A stretch of DNA of 64,000 nucleotides from Lacrimispora celerecrescens (GCF_000732605.1 NZ_JPME01000015.1:1-64000); one strand, 5' to 3'. Numbered from the stretch's first letter, positions 34,841-43,659 are shown. The notes: generated by a model not told the origin, from the sequence alone. Numbers and translations are program-made.

Positions 34841-36597
34841 ACACATATCATTATGACTTTGTCGTAGTCGGAGGCGGTATGTCCGGCATCTGCGCGGCCA
34901 TTGCTGCCGCCAGAGGAGGTGCGAAAACGGCCTTGATCCACGACAGGCCTGTTTTAGGCGGCAATGCCAGCTCCGAAATCCGGATGCATATCTGTGGGGC
35001 AGACCATCACATGTCGGTTTCAAATGCCCGTGAAACCGGAATAATAGAAGAAATACTTCTGGAAAACAAGCGGAGAAATCCAGAGATGGTGTATCCGATT
35101 TTTGATTCCGTTCTATGGGAAAAGGTTCATTATCAGGAAAACCTGACCCTTTATTTAAATACTCATATGACAGAGGTCTTGTGCGATGGTGACAGGATCG
35201 AGGCGGTAAGTGCCCTGCAGATGACAACGGAGAAAACGTTCCGCATTTTCGGTACTCTGTTTTTGGATGCCACGGGTGACGGCGTTCTGGGTGCTAAGGC
35301 GGGAGCGGAGTACCGGATTGGAAGGGAAAGCAGTTCCCAATATGGAGAGACCCTGGCTCCGGAAAAAGAAGACCCCTATACCATGGGAAATTCCCTCATG
35401 TTCAAGGCTCGGGACATGGGACATGAGGTGCCCTTTATAAAGCCTTTCTGGGCCAATACCTATACCGAGGAGCAGCTTAGGCTGCGGGATCACAGTGATG
35501 TCACCTCCGGGTACTGGTGGATCGAGCTGGGAGGCGGAGAACGGGATGTGATTTCCCATGGGGAAGAGCTTCGGGATGATCTGCTAAAGGCTGTATTTGG
35601 AGTATGGGATCATATTAAAAACGGCGGAGAACACGGTGCGGAGCGTATGGAACTGGAATGGGTCGGCTTTCTGCCTGGAAAAAGAGAAAGCCGCCGGCTC
35701 ATAGGAGATTATGTTCTGACGGAAAAGGATTGTCTCCAGAGCACACGGTTTGAGGATGCCGTAGCCTATGGGGGCTGGCCCATGGATATTCATACAGTTG
35801 AAGGCTTTCTAAATGAGAACGATGATCCTACAGTCTGGAACCAGGTAAACGGCATATACTCCATACCCTACCGGTGCCTGTATTCAAAGAACATCAGTAA
35901 CTTGTTTTTAGGAGGCAGGGCAATCAGTTGTTCTCATGTGGCATTTTCCTCCACAAGGGTTATGGGAACTTGTGCGGTCGTTGGTCAGGCGGTAGGTACG
36001 GCCGCTTCCATGGCAGTAAAAAGGAATCTGGGGCCCAGGGAAATCCTTGATTGTGTGGGGGAACTGCAGCAGGAGCTTTTAAAGGATGACTGCTATATTC
36101 CCTATGCTGCTAACCAGGATCCTGATGATATCGCCAGGCAGGCAGTGGTGACAGCGACCCACCATATTCCAGGATGTGAGCCGGAAAAGACAGTAAACGG
36201 AGTGGCAAGAACGGTGGATGAAGTGTCAAACTGCTGGCGTGCCGCCATAGAAGACCGCCCTTCCCTGCTTCTATCCCTGCCAGGGAAGACGCCCATCCGG
36301 GAAATACGTCTGGTACTTGATTCCAATTTAAGCAGGGAGATTACTCCTTCTATAAACCAGGGTGTGCTATCCAGACAGAAGTCCGGGCCGCCGTCGGAGC
36401 TTTTAAAAGAATATGAAGTGGATATCCTTCTGGAAGGGGAAGTTGTGGAGCATATTGCGGCCCAGTCCCATGGACAGAGGCTACAGCAGCTTTTCATTGA
36501 CGGAACGGTAGGAGATGCTATCCGGATCAGTCCCATTTCTACATATGGAAGCAAGGAAGCAGGGATCTTTGAAGTGAGGATTTATTCCTGTAAATAA
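34837..36597 (+). CDS. FAD-dependent oxidoreductase with C-terminal extension
   Basis: A 586-residue flavoprotein of the same family as its upstream neighbour. The FAD motif is VVGGGMSGICAAIAAARGG near the N-terminus, with GNASSEIRMHICGAD, ATGDGVLGAKAGAEY and LFLGGRAISCSHVAFSSTRVMG-type motifs later (given here in pieces). About 150 residues after the flavin part (from about 440) look beta-rich, like a small carbohydrate-binding or discoidin-type module (SNCWRAAIED...LLLSLPG). The start is GTG 34837, overlapping the previous stop, which implies translational coupling. The extension is unusual and may help recognise a large substrate. Confidence 0.8.
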   Translation: MNTYHYDFVVVGGGMSGICAAIAAARGGAKTALIHDRPVLGGNASSEIRMHICGADHHMSVSNARETGIIEEILLENKRRNPEMVYPIFDSVLWEKVHYQENLTLYLNTHMTEVLCDGDRIEAVSALQMTTEKTFRIFGTLFLDATGDGVLGAKAGAEYRIGRESSSQYGETLAPEKEDPYTMGNSLMFKARDMGHEVPFIKPFWANTYTEEQLRLRDHSDVTSGYWWIELGGGERDVISHGEELRDDLLKAVFGVWDHIKNGGEHGAERMELEWVGFLPGKRESRRLIGDYVLTEKDCLQSTRFEDAVAYGGWPMDIHTVEGFLNENDDPTVWNQVNGIYSIPYRCLYSKNISNLFLGGRAISCSHVAFSSTRVMGTCAVVGQAVGTAASMAVKRNLGPREILDCVGELQQELLKDDCYIPYAANQDPDDIARQAVVTATHHIPGCEPEKTVNGVARTVDEVSNCWRAAIEDRPSLLLSLPGKTPIREIRLVLDSNLSREITPSINQGVLSRQKSGPPSELLKEYEVDILLEGEVVEHIAAQSHGQRLQQLFIDGTVGDAIRISPISTYGSKEAGIFEVRIYSCK

Positions 36598-36622
36598 GTG
36601 TTGCGATAGGATAAGCAAAAAT

Positions 36623-36677
36623 CCTGTTTGCCGGCGGAAGTCTTAACAAATCCGCTGACAAACAGGATTCTTTTTTC
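36623..36677. terminator. bidirectional terminator between convergent operons
   Basis: AATCCTGTTTG and CAAACAGGATT arms with an inner CGGCGGA/TCCGCTG stem. TTTTTT follows on the plus strand, and TTTTT on the minus strand. Confidence 0.85.
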
Positions 36678-36688
36678 TCTAAATAGTA

Positions 36689-37702
36689 TTAGAGTCCCAT
36701 ATCCAGGGTTTTCGCAGACAAGGTACTTCCCTTACGCAGCTCCTGACGTGCAGTCTGTATCAGGGAATCCATCTTTTCAAGCTCCTCTAACAAGAGCTTT
36801 TCTTCCTCGCTGGTATCCAGGACTTTGCTGATACCGCCGTTTTTAATGATGATCCGCTTGTCTGCCATAAGTGCCAGAAGAGGATCGTGAGTTGCCATTA
36901 ACACGATCTTATCGGAGGAAATCAATAGCTCAAGAGCCTTTTTACGGTCAATTCCGGCATTTTCGATTTCATCGATAAGAACAATGGGAGAAGAGCTTAA
37001 AATAGCAGTATCTGCGATCATCAGGGCTCTGGACTGCCCTCCGCTTAAACTGGTGACAGGAGTGGTTAAGTCAAATTTTTCACCTGCCAGATGATTGGCG
37101 GCCAGGATGATCTGTTCAATAACAGTCTGGGGATTCTCCACCAGACGGCTTACGGCATGCATCCTTAAAAATTCTTCCACTGTAAGGTCCATAACAAAAT
37201 TCATATTCTGTGATAACTGTGCCACCAACCGGTTATTGGAGGAGAAACGCCATTTATTATCCGGCTTCTTTCCATTAATCAAAATGCTGCGGCCTGTAGG
37301 CGTATCCTTTTGCGCCGCCCATTCGATATCTGCCAAAAGGCGGCTTTTGCCGGACCCTGTAGGCCCTACGATGGATATAATCTGAGAGGTTTCCACCGTT
37401 AGTTCTGTAAAGCCTTCCGGATTGCCGGATTTGTCATTTCCCGCAAGGATTGTCATGGAAAGGACTTGGTTGCTTTTCTCAAGACCCAGAAACGCACTCA
37501 TCTGTTCTAAGTAAACAGGAAGATTGGACAGGAGTTTTTCCTTGTCAATGGCCTGGTCCTCTAATTCCTCCTCTGTAAAATGCTCTAAATATTCCCGGAA
37601 GGTCTTATCTCCATACCCTACAATATCCAGTCTGTTTTGTTCAAAGTATGCGCTTACAAAGGGATATTCTTTAAGAAGCTGGTCTAAGCTTAATTCCATC
37701 AT
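36689..37702 (-). CDS. soluble ABC ATPase with N-terminal DUF1858-like domain
   Basis: A 337-residue protein. The first 45 residues (SLDQLLKEYPFVSAYF and onward) look like a DUF1858 domain and resemble the start of the binding-protein-like partner two genes upstream. The ABC part has Walker A GPTGSGKS (113-120), signature LSGGQ (219-223), Walker B VLIDE (241-245) and switch His in MATHDP (272). No permease gene is nearby on this strand, so it need not serve transport; the domain layout resembles no standard importer ATPase. Its ATG overlaps the GTPase stop by four bases, so the trio is translated in a coupled way. Confidence 0.8.
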   Translation of the reverse strand: MMELSLDQLLKEYPFVSAYFEQNRLDIVGYGDKTFREYLEHFTEEELEDQAIDKEKLLSNLPVYLEQMSAFLGLEKSNQVLSMTILAGNDKSGNPEGFTELTVETSQIISIVGPTGSGKSRLLADIEWAAQKDTPTGRSILINGKKPDNKWRFSSNNRLVAQLSQNMNFVMDLTVEEFLRMHAVSRLVENPQTVIEQIILAANHLAGEKFDLTTPVTSLSGGQSRALMIADTAILSSSPIVLIDEIENAGIDRKKALELLISSDKIVLMATHDPLLALMADKRIIIKNGGISKVLDTSEEEKLLLEELEKMDSLIQTARQELRKGSTLSAKTLDMGL

Positions 37703-38400
37703 GTCTTATCTGCCCCCAAATTGATTTTTTTAACGTTTCCCATCTGAAATGCTTCTCCGATCCTTGTTTCTCCAAGACAATAGGAGCAGAGAGCAGAAGG
37801 CATAGGGAAGCGAAGCTGCATGCCCTGGACGGATTCAATGTTCTGGTTTTCATCATAGAGAAGGCTTCCAAGCTCGTAGGCTCCCTGCCCGGTTAAGCCG
37901 TTTACATGCATGGTGACGGCGCGGGGATTTACGGAGCTTACACAGGAGGCGAAAACCTCACGTTCCGCCTGGGACACGATATCCCCCTTTGTAATCACCA
38001 CAAAATCTGCGGATTTTAACATGGGACCGATCTTTTTTGGAGTATTGATGCCGGAAAGATTGTCAATGACGCAAACTCCCTTGATTTCCTTTAAATAGGG
38101 GGAACAGCGGTTGCAAAGACCAGCGGATTCTGTGATGAGTAAATCCAGCTTTTCCTCATTGCCCCAATTTACCACCTCTTCAATATTGGAAGCAAAGAAA
38201 TGATCAGGGCATAAGGCACCGGAAAGTCCCTTTTTTACCGGTATACCAGCCTTTTCGTAGGCAGCATCGTCATCCGTATAAAGGCAGTCAAATTTGACAA
38301 CACCTACCTTTATATTTCTGCTCTGATAAGAGGCGATGGTTTTTAATATCACAGACGTCTTCCCGGAGGAAGGGGGGCCTGATACAATAATCAGATTCAT
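37699..38400 (-). CDS. CobW/HypB/UreG-like GTPase with two CxxC motifs
   Basis: A 233-residue P-loop GTPase. Walker A is GPPSSGKT (8-15), and VITKGD (136-141 or so) fits the TKxD guanine motif. ITESAGLCNRC (C96, C99) sits where HypB and UreG proteins have their metal-site region, and a second CxxC lies near the C-terminus (CSYC, 205-208); CPDH follows residue 63. Members of this GTPase group insert nickel, cobalt or zinc into target enzymes, so this is probably a metallochaperone or an assembly GTPase. Four-base overlaps with both neighbours bind it into one operon with a soluble binding-protein-like protein and an ABC ATPase. Confidence 0.8.
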   Translation of the reverse strand: MNLIIVSGPPSSGKTSVILKTIASYQSRNIKVGVVKFDCLYTDDDAAYEKAGIPVKKGLSGALCPDHFFASNIEEVVNWGNEEKLDLLITESAGLCNRCSPYLKEIKGVCVIDNLSGINTPKKIGPMLKSADFVVITKGDIVSQAEREVFASCVSSVNPRAVTMHVNGLTGQGAYELGSLLYDENQNIESVQGMQLRFPMPSALCSYCLGETRIGEAFQMGNVKKINLGADKT

Positions 38401-39650
38401 AAAGCCTCCTTTTCCGCTGCCTGATAAAACAGCTGTTCTGTAGTCTTGATAAGCTCTCCGATATCATGGCTGTGAATATAATCCCAGCCAAGCCACATGA
38501 ATTTCTGATCTGGTTTTAAGTGGTTGTCTACCAGCGGATTGGTAGAAGGAAATTTCCCGTTAGAGGAAAGGATTTCACCTATTTCTTTGGAATACAGGAA
38601 GTCCACAAATGGTTTGACCTTCTCCCTGTTCTTTGTACTTGCCAAAAGGAAAATCGGGCTGATGATCGCGCCATCCTTTGGCCATACGGGCCTAAGGGGA
38701 CTTTTCTCATCTGCCATACTGGCAAAAAAGTAAGGGGAAATCGTAACAGCAGGAACCTTGTTTCCATCCTTTGATATATGGGATTTTACCATCTGGGCCG
38801 GATGCATGCTGCGCAAAAGAGCCTTTCCCATTTTTTCAATGCCCTCATCCCCATAATACCGGTGGATGTGCAGCAAAAATGCGTTGAACATGTCTAAGTC
38901 CTTCATTGGCATGCTGACGCTGTTTTCAAATTCAGGCTTCATTAAATCCGCCCAGCTTTCAGGAAACGGACGGTCTCCTAAAACAGCGGTATTCACCATA
39001 ATAACCGCAGGAACAATGCCGATGATAGCATATTGGTTTTTTGGATCCTTTAAAGAAATGGAGTCATTGTCAAAATCAGGATTTATTTGTTTCATATCAG
39101 AAATATCTTCAAAGGTACCGGAATCCCGGTAACGTCCCATAAGGCTTTTATCAAAAAACAAGTCAAAGCCAGCCGAAAGATAGAGATCGGATAAGGCATC
39201 CGCGTTGCCGTCTGCGGCGATGATCCGTTCCTTTACATCATCAAGTCCAAGGTTGGCAGATTTTAAATTGTAGTCCACCTTATAGTCCATGGAATCCTTC
39301 TGGGAAGCCATCCAGGATTCAAACTTTTCCAAAAGAGGAAGGCGAATGGGGCAGGGGAGTACCCCTTCAATGCGGATATCACCGCCTTCTTCTTTTCTCG
39401 TAGGGGTAAGTCCGGAAGTGAGATCCGGAAGGTTTTGCTTAATGGTTTCTTCCAGTTTTTCTATGAAAAGCTCCTGATTTAGCTTTCTCATGGATAAGGC
39501 CATTTCCAGAGTGACCGTCTTACCAAGGGTGCTGCGCATGATTGGATTATTTAATTGCTCAAACCCATTTGCAACAAACAGTCCGATTGTTTCGGGAAAT
39601 TTTTCGGTTATATCATAAATGGTGTCAGTAATATTTATATAATGTGCCAT
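38397..39650 (-). CDS. DUF1858-like domain fused to ABC substrate-binding fold, no signal peptide
   Basis: A 417-residue protein. Residues 1-70 (INITDTIYDITEKFPETIGL) resemble DUF1858 but lack its usual cysteine pair. From about residue 92 the sequence follows the type-2 periplasmic binding fold of the AfuA/FbpA kind (LPCPIRLPLLEKF, then FDLFFDKSLMG and PAVTISPYFFASM). There is no signal peptide or lipobox, so unlike true binding proteins it should be cytoplasmic. I chose the start at 39650 because GAAAGGAAG precedes it; the longer frame to 39704 adds 18 residues without a site. First gene of the minus-strand trio and divergent from the radical SAM gene. Confidence 0.78.
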   Translation of the reverse strand: MAHYINITDTIYDITEKFPETIGLFVANGFEQLNNPIMRSTLGKTVTLEMALSMRKLNQELFIEKLEETIKQNLPDLTSGLTPTRKEEGGDIRIEGVLPCPIRLPLLEKFESWMASQKDSMDYKVDYNLKSANLGLDDVKERIIAADGNADALSDLYLSAGFDLFFDKSLMGRYRDSGTFEDISDMKQINPDFDNDSISLKDPKNQYAIIGIVPAVIMVNTAVLGDRPFPESWADLMKPEFENSVSMPMKDLDMFNAFLLHIHRYYGDEGIEKMGKALLRSMHPAQMVKSHISKDGNKVPAVTISPYFFASMADEKSPLRPVWPKDGAIISPIFLLASTKNREKVKPFVDFLYSKEIGEILSSNGKFPSTNPLVDNHLKPDQKFMWLGWDYIHSHDIGELIKTTEQLFYQAAEKEAL

Positions 39651-39691
39651 TTTTCTTCCTTTCTGTATGCGATAAAATTCTGGATTCTTCG

Positions 39692-39711
39692 ATATGTTTA
39701 TCATAACATAT
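39692..39711. promoter_or_regulatory. inverted repeat ATATGTT-N6-AACATAT in the divergent promoter region
   Basis: Perfect 7-base arms around a 6-base spacer, 42-61 bases before the trio's start. A candidate operator for the minus-strand operon; the regulator is unknown. Confidence 0.45.
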
Positions 39712-39727
39712 GATTTCCCATTTTGTT

Positions 39728-39741
39728 GTTGTAATTACAAC
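39728..39741. promoter_or_regulatory. perfect palindrome GTTGTAATTACAAC
   Basis: A 14-base perfect palindrome between the two divergent operons, 17 bases upstream of the -35 box of the plus-strand promoter. It could serve both directions. It does not match classic Fur or PerR boxes; the binding protein cannot be named. Confidence 0.5.
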
Positions 39742-39757
39742 GCAGGAGGAAACGTTA

Positions 39758-39786
39758 TTGATACTATTTATTAAAAACTATATTAT
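39758..39786 (+). promoter_or_regulatory. sigma-A promoter of the radical SAM/importer operon
   Basis: TTGATA (39758-39763), 17-base spacer, TATTAT (39781-39786). It implies an untranslated leader of about 120 bases before the start at 39914; this leader is A/T-rich and shows no strong fold. Confidence 0.65.
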
Positions 39787-39913
39787 AACACCTGTTTCCC
39801 ATGAATGGTTAATATAATATAATCGGTAAAAATCAAATAATTATGGAATGAAAAAGAGCTGATGGAATTATGATGAATTAAATGGTTTAAAGAATAGTAC
39901 AAGGAGAAAGTAT

Positions 39914-40927
39914 ATGATCGTTTCGTGGATGACAACAAACCAGTGTAATCTTAAGTGCAAGCATTGTTACCAGGATGCAGGCAGTAAAAAGGCAGATGAA
40001 TTAACAACGGAAGAAGCCAAAAGGCTGATCGATGAAATCGCCAGGGCTGGTTTTCGCATTATGATATTCAGCGGAGGGGAACCATTAATGCGCCCGGATA
40101 TCTATACCCTGGTATCCTATGCAGCCGGTGCGGGCCTTCGGCCTGTTTTTGGCACCAACGGTATGCTGATTACGGAGGAAGCGGCTAAGAATTTAAAGAA
40201 ATGCAAAGCTGCAGTCATGGGGATCAGCCTTGACAGCCTGGATGAACAAAAACATAACAGATTCAGAGGAGATGAAAATGCATACCGTCTGACTTTAGAG
40301 GGTATCGAGAATTGTAAAAAGGCAGGCTTACCCTTTCAGATACATACTACGGTCATGGACTGGAATCAGGAAGAAGTGGAAGATATTATTGACTTCAGCG
40401 TGAAATCAGGCGCTGTAGCCAATTACCTGTTTTTTCTGATTCCGGTTGGCAGAGGAAGATATTTAGAAGAAACCTCGCTGAAAGTCATGGAGTACGAAAG
40501 GCTTCTTCAGACTATCATGAAGAAGCAGAAGGAAGTTCCCATTGATATCAAACCCACCTGTGCCCCTCAATTTACAAGAGTGGCAAAGGAGATGAAAGTT
40601 GATACCCGTTTTACCAGAGGCTGCCTGGCCGGACTTTCCTACTGCGTGGTAAGCCCTGTTGGAAAGGTCCGTCCCTGTGCCTATATGGTAGAGGAAGCAG
40701 GAGATGTCCGCAAAGAACCGTTTGATGAAATTTGGAAAAACAGCAGCCTGTTTAAAACCCTGCGCACCCGGAATTACAAGGGGACATGCCGTGACTGCAT
40801 TTACGAAGAAGAGTGCGGAGGCTGCCGTGCGAGGGCAGGATATTATCATGACGGCGATTATATGGCAGAAGACAGCTATTGCGCTTACGGAAAACAATTA
40901 TGCAAAGAAGGTGCCTTAATAAATTGA
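39914..40927 (+). CDS. radical SAM/SPASM enzyme, NirJ2/AhbD-like
   Basis: A 337-residue radical SAM enzyme. The SAM cluster motif is CNLKCKHC (C11, C15, C18), followed by FSGGEPLMRPD. The SPASM part has RGCLAGLSYCVVSP, VRPCAY and CRDCIYEEECGGC with further Cys. The overall pattern (LRPVFGTNG, FQIHTTVMDWN, IKPTCAPQF) matches the NirJ2/AhbD group, whose AhbD members convert Fe-coproporphyrin III to haem b. Other ahb or nir genes are not in the window. The next three genes encode a FecBCD-type importer with start-stop overlaps. A role in using an imported tetrapyrrole is possible; peptide maturation is the alternative, as SPASM enzymes also do that. Confidence 0.82.
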   Translation: MIVSWMTTNQCNLKCKHCYQDAGSKKADELTTEEAKRLIDEIARAGFRIMIFSGGEPLMRPDIYTLVSYAAGAGLRPVFGTNGMLITEEAAKNLKKCKAAVMGISLDSLDEQKHNRFRGDENAYRLTLEGIENCKKAGLPFQIHTTVMDWNQEEVEDIIDFSVKSGAVANYLFFLIPVGRGRYLEETSLKVMEYERLLQTIMKKQKEVPIDIKPTCAPQFTRVAKEMKVDTRFTRGCLAGLSYCVVSPVGKVRPCAYMVEEAGDVRKEPFDEIWKNSSLFKTLRTRNYKGTCRDCIYEEECGGCRARAGYYHDGDYMAEDSYCAYGKQLCKEGALIN

Positions 40928-41868
40928 AGAAAAAATCTATGGTGTATGCAATGATTCTTTTTATGATAGTAAATATGCTTTCCGGGTGCGGCAAAAGGAT
41001 AGGGGAACCCGCTGCCGTCATGCCGGAGGGATACTGCTTTACCGATACCCTTGGGCAGGAGGTGACAGTCAGGAAAACGGAGCGTGTGGTGGCGTTAATG
41101 GGGAGCTTTGCAGAAGTCTGGCTGTCAGCCGGAGGCAGTCTGGCTGGTGTTACGGATGATGCATTTGATGAAAGAGGACTGGAGCTTTCGGAGGAAACTG
41201 TATCCGTGGGGAAATATAACAATCCCAATGTAGAAAAAATCATAGCCTTAAACCCGGATCTGGTTCTATTGTCATCAGAAACCAAGGAGCATGCAGCGCT
41301 TAAAGAGGTTTTAAAACAAGCGGGCATTACGGCTGCCTATTTTAAAGTAACATATTTTGATGACTATCTGTCCATGCTTAAGACCTGTACGGAAATAACC
41401 GGAAGAGAAGAGCTGTATGAAAAAAATGGCCTGGCTGTAAAAACAGAGATTGAGGAGATCCTCAGCAGAGCAAAAGCTGAAGAGCCTCCCTCTGTTTTAC
41501 TTCTCATTACTTATTCCGGCGGAGCAGTGGCGCAAAATTCCAAGACCATGACAGGAAACATGTTAAATGATCTGGGTTGTAAAAACATAGCCGACGAGAA
41601 TCAAAGCCTGTTAAAGGACTTTAACATGGAGAGCATCGTAAAAGAAGATCCGGATTATATTTTTGTGATCCCCATGGGAAATGACGATACCCTTGCCATG
41701 AAGAATTTAAAGGAAAGCATTGAAAAGAATCCGGCATGGAATGGCCTTGCCGCCGTTAAAAATAACCGTTATATTCTTTTGCCAAAGGAAAAGTTCCTTT
41801 ATAAACCCAATGAAAAATGGGCAGAAAGCTATCAATACCTTTCGGAGATTCTATATGGGAAGAAATAA
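40924..41868 (+). CDS. iron-siderophore/haem/corrinoid binding lipoprotein (FecB/BtuF type)
   Basis: Lipoprotein of 314 residues with lipobox LSGC (C22 if started at TTG 40924) and a type-III binding fold. VVALMGSFAEVWLSAG, KIIALNPDLVLLSSET and the late NPAWNGLAAVKNNRYILLP motif are typical of FecB/BtuF proteins. The proposed TTG start overlaps the radical SAM stop and has AAGGTG before it; ATG 40939 is the alternative. It delivers a metal chelate to the permease encoded next. The ligand is unknown; the radical SAM neighbour hints at a tetrapyrrole. Confidence 0.85.
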   Translation: MKKKSMVYAMILFMIVNMLSGCGKRIGEPAAVMPEGYCFTDTLGQEVTVRKTERVVALMGSFAEVWLSAGGSLAGVTDDAFDERGLELSEETVSVGKYNNPNVEKIIALNPDLVLLSSETKEHAALKEVLKQAGITAAYFKVTYFDDYLSMLKTCTEITGREELYEKNGLAVKTEIEEILSRAKAEEPPSVLLLITYSGGAVAQNSKTMTGNMLNDLGCKNIADENQSLLKDFNMESIVKEDPDYIFVIPMGNDDTLAMKNLKESIEKNPAWNGLAAVKNNRYILLPKEKFLYKPNEKWAESYQYLSEILYGKK

Positions 41869-42847
41869 TAAGGCGAGGCTGCTTATCCTTTTATCAACTG
41901 GGTTGCTTGCAGTTTCGGTTTTGCTGGGATTATGCCTGGGAGCCAGTAACATCCGGCCAACTGTTCTCGTAGCTACCCTGTTTGCAGGAGAGCCTGATGA
42001 TTTTTTATACCGGATTCTTCTTACGGTCCGCCTGCCAAGGGTCACAGCAGCCTTGCTTGCAGGAAGCGCACTTGCAGTATCCGGTGCGATCATTCAGTCC
42101 GTGTTAAATAATCCTCTGGCAAGTCCTAATATCATAGGCGTGAATGCAGGAGCCGGACTTTTTGTTTTGCTGGCATCTGCATTTCTTCCGGCAGACCCGT
42201 TCCTCCTGCCTTTGTCGGCGTTTTCCGGTGCCCTCCTTGCCTGTATGATGGTTCTTGCCATTACCATGACCGGAAGATTGTCAAGGGTTCTGTTGGTTTT
42301 GACAGGCTTTGCGGTAAACAGTATTTTCAGCGCAGGAATGAATACGATAATGATTTTATATCCCGATGCTTACATAGGCGCAGGGAATTTTCTAGCGGGA
42401 GGACTTTCCTCTGTTACTTCAAATGTACTTGTCTATCCTTCGGTTTTTATAGCTGCAGGCTTTATTCTAGCACTGCTTTGCTCCAAGGGTTTAAACATTT
42501 TAAATCTTGGGGCAGACAGTGCAAAAACCCTGGGAATGAATGTAAATGCCTGCCGTTGTGCCTATTTGGCCATTGCAGCCATACTTGCAGGCGCGGCGGT
42601 CAGCTTTGCCGGGATGATCGGTTTTGTGGGCCTTCTGGTTCCCCATGGGGTGAAATTAATGATCGGCCAGGACAACCGGTATGTCATACCCGCAAGCGCT
42701 CTGACAGGTGGTATCTTCGTAATTTTGTGTGATCTGCTTGCCAGAACCTTATTCCTGCCCTATGAGCTGCCTGTGGGTATTTTGATGTCCTTGATGGGAG
42801 GACCGTTTTTTCTTTATCTGATTCTAAAAAACAGGCGGAAGGAATGA
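41855..42847 (+). CDS. FecCD-family ABC permease
   Basis: Membrane permease of 330 residues, about ten helices. RLPRVTAALLAGSALAVSGAIIQ and NPLASPNIIGVNAGAG (given in part) are the family signature, and GFVGLLVPH is the ATPase-facing loop. It forms the channel of the importer with the lipoprotein before and the ATPase after. Start ATG 41855 overlaps the lipoprotein gene by 14 bases; the ATPase gene starts by a four-base overlap. Confidence 0.9.
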   Translation: MGRNNKARLLILLSTGLLAVSVLLGLCLGASNIRPTVLVATLFAGEPDDFLYRILLTVRLPRVTAALLAGSALAVSGAIIQSVLNNPLASPNIIGVNAGAGLFVLLASAFLPADPFLLPLSAFSGALLACMMVLAITMTGRLSRVLLVLTGFAVNSIFSAGMNTIMILYPDAYIGAGNFLAGGLSSVTSNVLVYPSVFIAAGFILALLCSKGLNILNLGADSAKTLGMNVNACRCAYLAIAAILAGAAVSFAGMIGFVGLLVPHGVKLMIGQDNRYVIPASALTGGIFVILCDLLARTLFLPYELPVGILMSLMGGPFFLYLILKNRRKE

Positions 42848-43620
42848 TGGAAATTATGATCAGGCTTGAGGATGTGACTTATTCTTATAACAGGCAGCCG
42901 CTGATCCATGGGATGGATTTAACGTTTGAAAAAGGAAAGATCACCACCATCGTCGGGCCCAATGGATGTGGAAAAAGCACGGTGATAAAGCTTTCTTCCC
43001 GTCTGTTGCATCCGGATAAGGGAAAGGTATTTTTAGAGAATAAAGAGATCGGCGTTATGAAACGAAAGGAGTTTGCCAGGAGTGTATCTGTGCTGCTTCA
43101 AAGCAGCTACATACCGGATATGGCAGTGGAAGATGCGGTAATGTCGGGAAGATATCCACATCAGTCTCCAATCAGTTTCTCTTCTGCCGAGGATAAACGG
43201 CTGACGGAATATGCCATGGAAATGACATACTGTCAGTCTCTGCGAAACAAAAATATGCGCCAGCTTTCCGGAGGAGAGCGTCAGAGAGTCTTTCTTGCCA
43301 TGGTACTGGCTCAGGATACGCCGGTTATTATTCTGGATGAACCCACTACGTATCTTGATATTAATGTCTCTTATGAAATTATGGAGCTTATAAACAGTTT
43401 AAACAGGAATCTTGGAAAAACCATTGTGCTGGTTTTGCATGATCTTAATCTGGCTCTTAATTACTCAGACCGGCTGGCTGTGATGGAAAATGGAAAGGTG
43501 GTCGCTTATGAGGAAGCTTCGGACCACAGGGTTCATCGTTGCATCAGTGATATCTTTAAGGTAGATATCCGGCGGATGACAGAAAAGGGGAAGTCTTATT
43601 ATTATTCCTTTAAACTATGA
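42844..43620 (+). CDS. ABC ATPase of FecE/BtuD type
   Basis: A 258-residue ATPase with Walker A GPNGCGKST, signature LSGGERQRV, Walker B VIILDEPTTYLD and switch VLHDLNLAL. It is the motor of the importer. The start overlaps the permease stop by four bases. No clear terminator directly follows; the structured element at 43660 may serve. Confidence 0.92.
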   Translation: MMEIMIRLEDVTYSYNRQPLIHGMDLTFEKGKITTIVGPNGCGKSTVIKLSSRLLHPDKGKVFLENKEIGVMKRKEFARSVSVLLQSSYIPDMAVEDAVMSGRYPHQSPISFSSAEDKRLTEYAMEMTYCQSLRNKNMRQLSGGERQRVFLAMVLAQDTPVIILDEPTTYLDINVSYEIMELINSLNRNLGKTIVLVLHDLNLALNYSDRLAVMENGKVVAYEEASDHRVHRCISDIFKVDIRRMTEKGKSYYYSFKL

Positions 43621-43659
43621 GAATTAAGCGGATGATTCTGTTTTAGTGAGAGTAAATAA

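Noticed and set aside
16192-40927. Cys-repeat peptide as the substrate of the SPASM radical SAM enzyme
   Set aside because: The genes are about 23 kb apart in different operons, and the enzyme looks like NirJ2/AhbD rather than a peptide modifier. No direct support.
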